A stretch of DNA of 64,000 bases from Virgibacillus indicus (GTDB lineage: Bacteria > Bacillota > Bacilli > Bacillales > Amphibacillaceae). Position 1 is the first letter of the stretch, and each line of letters opens with the position of its first letter. The notes under the pieces were generated by a model. The model ran no database searches, was not told the origin of the DNA, and saw nothing but the letters and a program-made list of their open reading frames with translations. The stretch is taken from assembly GCF_002266285.1 (NCBI RefSeq), contig NZ_NPMS01000010.1, forward strand, positions 1 to 64,000, read 5' to 3'. Below are positions 59,526 through 64,000 of the stretch, in pieces. A program made the translations under genes and the position numbers.

Positions 59526-60430
59526 CAGGATACGCCTCCTGAAACTTCATCCTTACTTTCATAATGCCTCATAAATAAATCTTCCAGTGTCGGCGGTGCG
59601 CTTTCCAATTTCACAATGCCAAATTTGCTTACATGTTTGATAACAGCATCCAGTTCCTCTGTATCCACCTGGAATGAAAGCCCCTGGTCTTTTTCCTCAA
59701 TGTCATGCACACCTTTTAATTCATTCAGTGAAGTAATCGGTTGTTTTGTCTCAACAAGCAGATTTGTTCGTGTCAAATGACGCAGTTCATTCAATGTGCC
59801 TGTCTCTATAATTTCACCCTGGCGAATAATACCTACCCTGTCACATAGCTTTTCTACTTCTGATAAAATATGACTCGAAAGCAGTACACTTTTCCCTTCA
59901 CTTTTTGCATCCATTACACATTCTTGAAAAACCTGTTCCATCAATGGATCAAGTCCGGAAGTTGGTTCATCTAAAATATACAGATCTGCATCGGAAGAAA
60001 ATGCCGCAACCAACGCAACCTTTTGCCTGTTCCCTTTTGAGTAGGTTCGGCATTTTTTGGTTGGATCCAAATTGAATTTATTAATTAATTCTTCCCGTCT
60101 GCTTTTATTATTTCCACCACGGAGTTTTACAAATAAATCAATAACTTCTCCACCTGTTAAGTTTGGCCATAGATTGACATCTCCCGGAACGTATGCAATT
60201 CGTTTATGAATTTCAACAGCATCACTCCATGCATCCTTACCGAAGATTTTTGCGCCACCCTCTGTGGCCTTTAAAATTCCGAGGAGCACACGAATCGTTG
60301 TTGACTTTCCTGCACCGTTTGGACCGATGAAGCCATAAACTTCTCCTTCATTTACTTCGATATTCACACCATTTAATGCAGTAAACTTTCCAAATCTTTT
60401 CGTCAGATTCCTTACTTCTAATACAGACAT
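59525..60430 (-). CDS. ABC transporter ATPase of the ABC-2 exporter
   Basis: 301 residues: Walker A GPNGAGKST (about 38), a Q loop VPGDVNLWP, signature YSKGNRQKVALVAA (about 130), Walker B LYILDEPTSGLD (about 150), H switch LSSHILSEVEK; C-terminal DrrA-like extension. Cotranscribed and coupled with the permease. Divergent from a TetR gene with shared operators between them. Confidence 0.9.
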   Translation of the reverse strand: MSVLEVRNLTKRFGKFTALNGVNIEVNEGEVYGFIGPNGAGKSTTIRVLLGILKATEGGAKIFGKDAWSDAVEIHKRIAYVPGDVNLWPNLTGGEVIDLFVKLRGGNNKSRREELINKFNLDPTKKCRTYSKGNRQKVALVAAFSSDADLYILDEPTSGLDPLMEQVFQECVMDAKSEGKSVLLSSHILSEVEKLCDRVGIIRQGEIIETGTLNELRHLTRTNLLVETKQPITSLNELKGVHDIEEKDQGLSFQVDTEELDAVIKHVSKFGIVKLESAPPTLEDLFMRHYESKDEVSGGVS

Positions 60431-60486
60431 ATTTCATTTTCCTCCCTATATGAGGCTTCCCTCTAAAATTATGAAATATTTTATCC

Positions 60487-60541
60487 TATATAGTTCATAA
60501 TATATAAAAGCAGTCTTCTTTGCAATAGTTTATGAACTATT
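60487..60541. promoter_or_regulatory. Two TetR operator sites between ABC and tetR genes
   Basis: AATAGTT-TATG-AACTATT (60524-60541) is a perfect palindrome. TAGTTCATAA (60491-60500) repeats its half-site TTATGAACTA in inverse orientation, within TATATAGTTCATAATATATA. They lie at the divergent promoters, as expected for a local TetR repressor. Confidence 0.65.
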
Positions 60542-60592
60542 TATATTGTTTTATTTCAAAACTTTTATTAAACTATAACTGAGGTGAAAGCT

Positions 60593-61183
60593 ATGAACGG
60601 GTTTGAACGCCGGAAGGAACAAAAGAAGAAAAGCATACTGGAAGCAGCATTGGCTTTATTTATGGAATTTGGTGTACAAAAGGTTTCTGTGGCTGAAATT
60701 GCTGAGAAGGCCTCTGTTTCTCAGGTTACGATATATAATTATTTTGAAAGCAAAGATAAATTATCCGATAAAGTTTTAAAATATTATGTAGATCAGGTAT
60801 GGGCGGAACAGGAAGCAATACTCATCAGTGATCTTCCGTTCGATGAAAAAATAAAGCAAATCACTTTTGAGAAAAGCCATCTCACTGATCAAATGAGCGA
60901 TAATTTTTTTCAAGACTTTATGAAGGATTATACTACAGGGAAAGGCTATGTAGAGGAATTATATACAACTAAGGCACTGCCACTCATGGTTAACCTCTTC
61001 AATGAAGGAAGAGAACAAGGATTTATAGATCCAGATATTTCGAATGAAGCAATTTTATTCTATATGCAGATGTTCAAAGAATATATGCAGCGCGAAGATG
61101 TAGCCCAATATATGCTTCCAATAACTGAAGACCTTACAAAGATATTCTTTTATGGAATCGTTGGAAGAGAAAAAAATGACTAA
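60593..61183 (+). CDS. TetR family regulator of the ABC-2 exporter
   Basis: 196 residues with the TetR helix-turn-helix (GVQKVSVAEIAEKASVSQVT, IYNYFESKDKLSDK, about 25-60). Start at 60593, 6 nt after GAGGTG; a GTG at 60584 lies inside the SD. Divergent from the ABC exporter genes and probably their repressor. Confidence 0.88.
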   Translation: MNGFERRKEQKKKSILEAALALFMEFGVQKVSVAEIAEKASVSQVTIYNYFESKDKLSDKVLKYYVDQVWAEQEAILISDLPFDEKIKQITFEKSHLTDQMSDNFFQDFMKDYTTGKGYVEELYTTKALPLMVNLFNEGREQGFIDPDISNEAILFYMQMFKEYMQREDVAQYMLPITEDLTKIFFYGIVGREKND

Positions 61184-61338
61184 TTTCAGCCACTCCTTTT
61201 ACTCCCAAACGGGTTAACAACAAGAAACATACAATAACAAAACCACCATTTTGGCGGAGTTTATAATCCCGAGAAAGATAAATTGATGATATGGGAATTA
61301 TTAATTATACTAAGGTGTAAGTGAAAGGAGATTGCAGT

Positions 61339-62094
61339 ATGGGACAAATGAAACTTGAATCGAAAGTTTTTTCGGTTTTAAAAGATAAAATACAATTAAT
61401 ACATTCTAAAGAGGGCGCAATCTATTTAGTTGGACCCATCCAGCTTCCCGTTAATCTATATGGAGAAACTGTTGTTTTTAAATGGTACTGCTGGTTAAAT
61501 TATGACGAGGTAACAGAGGATTATGAAAGAATTATTGACAATTTAGCTTCATCAAATCTTGCTGAATATCAGCAATCCAGTGTCCTTGTATACGGAGATT
61601 TTGAAAATGACGATGATGCATTGATCAGAATGCATTCCATCTGTCATACCGGTGATATTTTTGGAAGCAAGCGATGTGATTGCGGCTTCCAGCTGAAGGA
61701 ATCGATGAAGAAAATAAAAGATCATGGGACAGGTGCATTATTTTATTTGGCTAACCATGAGGGACGAGGCATCGGCTTATTCAGTAAGGCAATGGCCTAT
61801 GTTCTTCAGGAAAATGGGTATGACACGGTTGAAGCAAATGAAAGTCTGGGCTTTGACAATGATACCAGAAATTATGATGATGCCATTGCCGTTCTGAAAA
61901 ATCTGCGCACCAAACCGGTAACTTTAATTACCAATAACCCCACAAAATTAGAGGCATTAAGAAATTCCGGAATGCTAGTGGCAGGCAGAACACCATTATG
62001 GGGCGATGTTTCCGAGTACAACAAAAAATATTTGGAGACAAAAATTACGAAATCCGGCCACATAGAAGCGGAAGGAACATGCCCAAATGACTAA
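61339..62094 (+). CDS. GTP cyclohydrolase II (stand-alone)
   Basis: 251 residues, RibA-type GTP cyclohydrolase II without the DHBP synthase domain. Zinc cysteines and P-loop in HSICHTGDIFGSKRCDCGFQ (about 97-116), catalytic Arg in NHEGRGIGLFSK (about 140), EANESLGFDNDTRNY and ITNNPTKLEAL. An extra N-terminal about 75 residues carries IYLVGPIQLPVNL. Opens GTP to 2,5-diamino-6-ribosylamino-pyrimidinone phosphate. Start at 61339 with AAAGGAG 8 nt upstream. Overlaps ribD by 8 nt. No FMN riboswitch upstream. Confidence 0.9.
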   Translation: MGQMKLESKVFSVLKDKIQLIHSKEGAIYLVGPIQLPVNLYGETVVFKWYCWLNYDEVTEDYERIIDNLASSNLAEYQQSSVLVYGDFENDDDALIRMHSICHTGDIFGSKRCDCGFQLKESMKKIKDHGTGALFYLANHEGRGIGLFSKAMAYVLQENGYDTVEANESLGFDNDTRNYDDAIAVLKNLRTKPVTLITNNPTKLEALRNSGMLVAGRTPLWGDVSEYNKKYLETKITKSGHIEAEGTCPND

Positions 62095-63184
62095 GCCTGA
62101 ATTTTATATGGACCTTGCTTTAAACAATGCCAAAGCAATGAAAGGCCAAACAGATCCTAATCCACTCGTAGGATCTGTTATTGTTAATGAGAGCCGAATT
62201 GTCGGGATCGGGACACATTTAAAGGCTGGCGAACCCCATGCAGAGATCCATGCGATTCGGATGGCTGGTGAAATGGCTAAAGGCGGCACGATTTACGTAA
62301 CACTTGAGCCCTGCTCCCACCATGGCAGAACAGGACCCTGTGCGGAAGCAATTGTTCAGGCCGGAATTAAAAAAGTGGTAATTGCAGCACTGGATCCAAA
62401 TCCGGTTGTATCAGGAAATGGAGTTAAAATACTGCAGGATGCGGGCATCGAAGTCATTACCGGAGTTCGTGAAGAAGAATCCAAACAGATGAATGAAGTA
62501 TTTAATAAATTCATCGTTCAAAAGAAGCCATTCGTCACATTAAAATCAGGAATAACATTGGATGGCAAAGTTGCCACACACAAATTTAACAGCAAATGGA
62601 TTACATCTGAAGAAGCAAGGCGAGACGTGCACCATCTCAGAAATGAAAACATGGCAATTCTAGTTGGTATCAACACAGCCATAAAGGATGATCCAGCATT
62701 AACTACACGAATTCCCAATGGCCGTAATCCAATCCGTGTTGTTTTGGATTCCACATTAAAAATACCATTGGATTATCAGCTGGTAACAGATAAGCAGGCA
62801 GAAACCTGGATATTTACAAGTAAAAATTGCGACAAGGTTAAGAAAAAGGCATTGGAAGACGTTGGAGTCAAGGTTTTTGCAACAAGCAGTAAGAAATCGG
62901 TTGATCCAAATGAAGTTGTGCAGATATTAGGTGATAAAGGAGTATCTTCTGTATTGATTGAAGGTGGAGGAAACGTGAATGCTTCTTTTTTGGAAAACAA
63001 ATTGATCGATAAAGTGGTCCTTTATTTCGCACCAAAATTAATTGGCGGTCAAGATGCCCCCACTTTCCTTGAGGGAACAGGATTTGAAATGATGAAAGAT
63101 GCCATTGAGCTAATAGACACGGACTTTGTCAGGGTTGGGAAAGATTTCAAATTTATTGGGTACCCAAATTATGACAAGTCATGA
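62087..63184 (+). CDS. ribD: Riboflavin-type deaminase/reductase RibD
   Basis: 365 residues. N-terminal CDA-fold deaminase with zinc motifs GEPHAEIHAIRMAG (about 48) and EPCSHHGRTGPCAEAI (about 75). C-terminal DHFR-like reductase (about 148-360) with KSGITLDGKVAT, WITSEEARRDVHHLR and LIEGGGNVNASFL. Catalyses the second and third steps after GTP cyclohydrolase II. Translationally coupled to it. No ribE or ribH follows, unlike the usual rib operon. Confidence 0.92.
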   Translation: MTKPEFYMDLALNNAKAMKGQTDPNPLVGSVIVNESRIVGIGTHLKAGEPHAEIHAIRMAGEMAKGGTIYVTLEPCSHHGRTGPCAEAIVQAGIKKVVIAALDPNPVVSGNGVKILQDAGIEVITGVREEESKQMNEVFNKFIVQKKPFVTLKSGITLDGKVATHKFNSKWITSEEARRDVHHLRNENMAILVGINTAIKDDPALTTRIPNGRNPIRVVLDSTLKIPLDYQLVTDKQAETWIFTSKNCDKVKKKALEDVGVKVFATSSKKSVDPNEVVQILGDKGVSSVLIEGGGNVNASFLENKLIDKVVLYFAPKLIGGQDAPTFLEGTGFEMMKDAIELIDTDFVRVGKDFKFIGYPNYDKS

Positions 63185-63202
63185 CAGATTGAGGGGTGTA
63201 AT

Positions 63203-63766
63203 ATGAAGTTCGGTTTTGATATTGATGATACATTAATCAACCTGAGGGAGCATGCTTTCCAAATTTATAAGAAAAAGTTAAACCAAGATCCGCCGCTCGA
63301 CGTTTTTCACGCATTGAACCGGGTAGAAATACACGAACCCTTTGGATTAACAGATACAGAGGGCAAAGACATGTGGGAAAGCTCCTTGGAAGAAATTTAT
63401 TATACAAACTGCCCTGCTTTTCCTGGGGCGATTGAAACATTAATGGAATTGAATAGGAATGGGCATGAAATCTACTATATAACTGCCAGGCCAAAGGAAC
63501 ATGGTGAAAGAACGAAAAAGTGGATGAAAGTGCAAGGGTTTCCTGTGAGGGATGATCACTTTTTCTATGGCATGCAGGATAATGAGAAAATACATATCAT
63601 TCGGAAATTAAAGCTTGATTACTATGTTGATGATAAACCTGCCGTGCTGAACACACTTACCGACGACTCGGTAAAGCTGATCATTAAGGATCAATCCTAT
63701 AATCAGGACTTGGAAATGGATCGGGTTGTGGAGTGGGCGGAATTTAAGGAATTAATTAGCAAATAG
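63203..63766 (+). CDS. HAD-family 5'-nucleotidase (NT5C/YqfW-like)
   Basis: 187 residues. HAD motif I FGFDIDDTLINL (Asp6, Asp8 nucleophile/acid pair), motif II YYITARPKEH (about 95), motif III/IV DYYVDDKPAVLNTL (about 138). Belongs to the NT5C-like putative nucleotidases such as B. subtilis YqfW. It lies 18 nt after ribD, SD GAGGGG. Could dephosphorylate a nucleotide or the RibD product; not proven. Confidence 0.85.
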   Translation: MKFGFDIDDTLINLREHAFQIYKKKLNQDPPLDVFHALNRVEIHEPFGLTDTEGKDMWESSLEEIYYTNCPAFPGAIETLMELNRNGHEIYYITARPKEHGERTKKWMKVQGFPVRDDHFFYGMQDNEKIHIIRKLKLDYYVDDKPAVLNTLTDDSVKLIIKDQSYNQDLEMDRVVEWAEFKELISK

Positions 63767-63995
63767 GGGACGCGGGGACAGGTTCTTTGTCCCATTGGGA
63801 TTAACATTATAAAGTTGTGTAAAGCCCCAGAAAAGTCGCGCAATACTCTCGTAAAGTTGCGCAACAGCTAAGGAAAATCGTGCGGTATCACTACTTTATT
63901 GGTATATCGCACGACTTTTGGCTTGGTTCGCACGACTTTAAGTCTGAGTTGCGCGATCTTTAGTGTCCACCGCGCGAGTTTCGTCCATCGTCCCC
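63766..63995. repeat. REP-like element with head-to-head 21-bp repeats (locus C)
   Basis: The element is bounded by GGGGACG (63766-63772) and its complement CGTCCCC (63989-63995). Inside, AAAG-type units start at 63811, 63832, 63853 and 63874, 21 bp apart. The inverted CGACTTT-type units follow at 63912, 63933, 63954 and 63975, again 21 bp apart. The two halves can pair into a long hairpin. It begins in the last base of the upstream stop codon. No ORF. Confidence 0.7.
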
Positions 63996-64000
63996 ACCTT

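Noticed and set aside
61184..61338. FMN riboswitch before the GTP cyclohydrolase II gene
   Set aside because: None of the conserved RFN blocks is present in the 155-nt gap.
63766..63995. CRISPR array at the right edge
   Set aside because: 21-bp units are contiguous, change orientation in the middle and have no spacers.

Overview
The window is a chromosomal stretch of a low-GC, spore-forming Firmicute. The best fit is Bacillaceae of the Oceanobacillus/Virgibacillus/Lentibacillus type. The reasons are strong AGGAGG-type ribosome binding sites, frequent GTG/TTG starts, a LysM-GH18 spore-cortex hydrolase, and many genes whose closest remembered relatives are from Bacillus subtilis (hom-thrC-thrB, hflX, mphK, tmrB, mhqR/mhqD, catE, queT, mtnE, bmrA, ykvR). 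Family and genus calls are from memory of protein families; no search was run. No rRNA, tRNA, CRISPR array, prophage or insertion sequence was seen.

Layout. 0-2.5 kb: a LexA-boxed promoter for a gene running off the left edge, a frameshifted DUF6155 gene, two small conserved genes and a 49-residue membrane protein. 2.7-5.9 kb: threonine operon hom-thrC-thrB. 6-15.5 kb: RlmI-like methyltransferase, EutH, M24 peptidase, EamA transporter, YkvR-like protein, a PadR/HAAS membrane cassette, YaiI family and a spore hydrolase. 15.5-21.3 kb: an HxlR redox regulator with an SpxH/DsbA-like partner, TetR with an MMPL exporter, and two membrane/exported unknowns. 21.4-26 kb: macrolide phosphotransferase and hflX behind a long leader, divergent from an ArsR-DUF2087 regulator and an MFS exporter. 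26-34 kb: CvfC, Uma2, an ArsR operon, an UppS paralogue, DUF4173, a second PadR/HAAS cassette and TmrB. 34-38 kb: a Vga-like ABC-F protein with an attenuator leader, FetAB and MhqR/MhqD. 39-49 kb: Ca2+/Na+ exchanger, CatE, QueT with a preQ1-I riboswitch, DUF3891, NUDIX, ModAB, catalase and a GntR/ABC operon. 49-61 kb: MtnE, EcsC, deaminase, two DedA proteins, nucleotidyltransferase, BmrA, a VCBS-like secreted protein, and an ABC-2 exporter with its TetR. 61-64 kb: GTP cyclohydrolase II, RibD and a HAD nucleotidase, then a repeat element at the right edge.

The most interesting part is a set of ribosome-antibiotic defence genes with RNA leaders. The hflX-mph operon has a leader of about 380 nt. 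It contains a 13-codon ORF encoding MLYIRLRIQGLNK, whose RLR core and distance to the stop codon match the ErmD leader peptide known for macrolide-dependent ribosome stalling. Two intrinsic terminators follow, and a 10-bp pairing could hide the hflX ribosome binding site. About 10 kb away, a Vga(A)-like ABC-F gene has its own leader with short ORFs and mutually exclusive terminator and antiterminator arms. A second theme is thiol and quinone stress (HxlR/SpxH-like, MhqR/MhqD, CatE). A third is intergenic degenerate tandem repeats with a fixed 21-bp period at three loci, plus a 52-bp tandem triplet.
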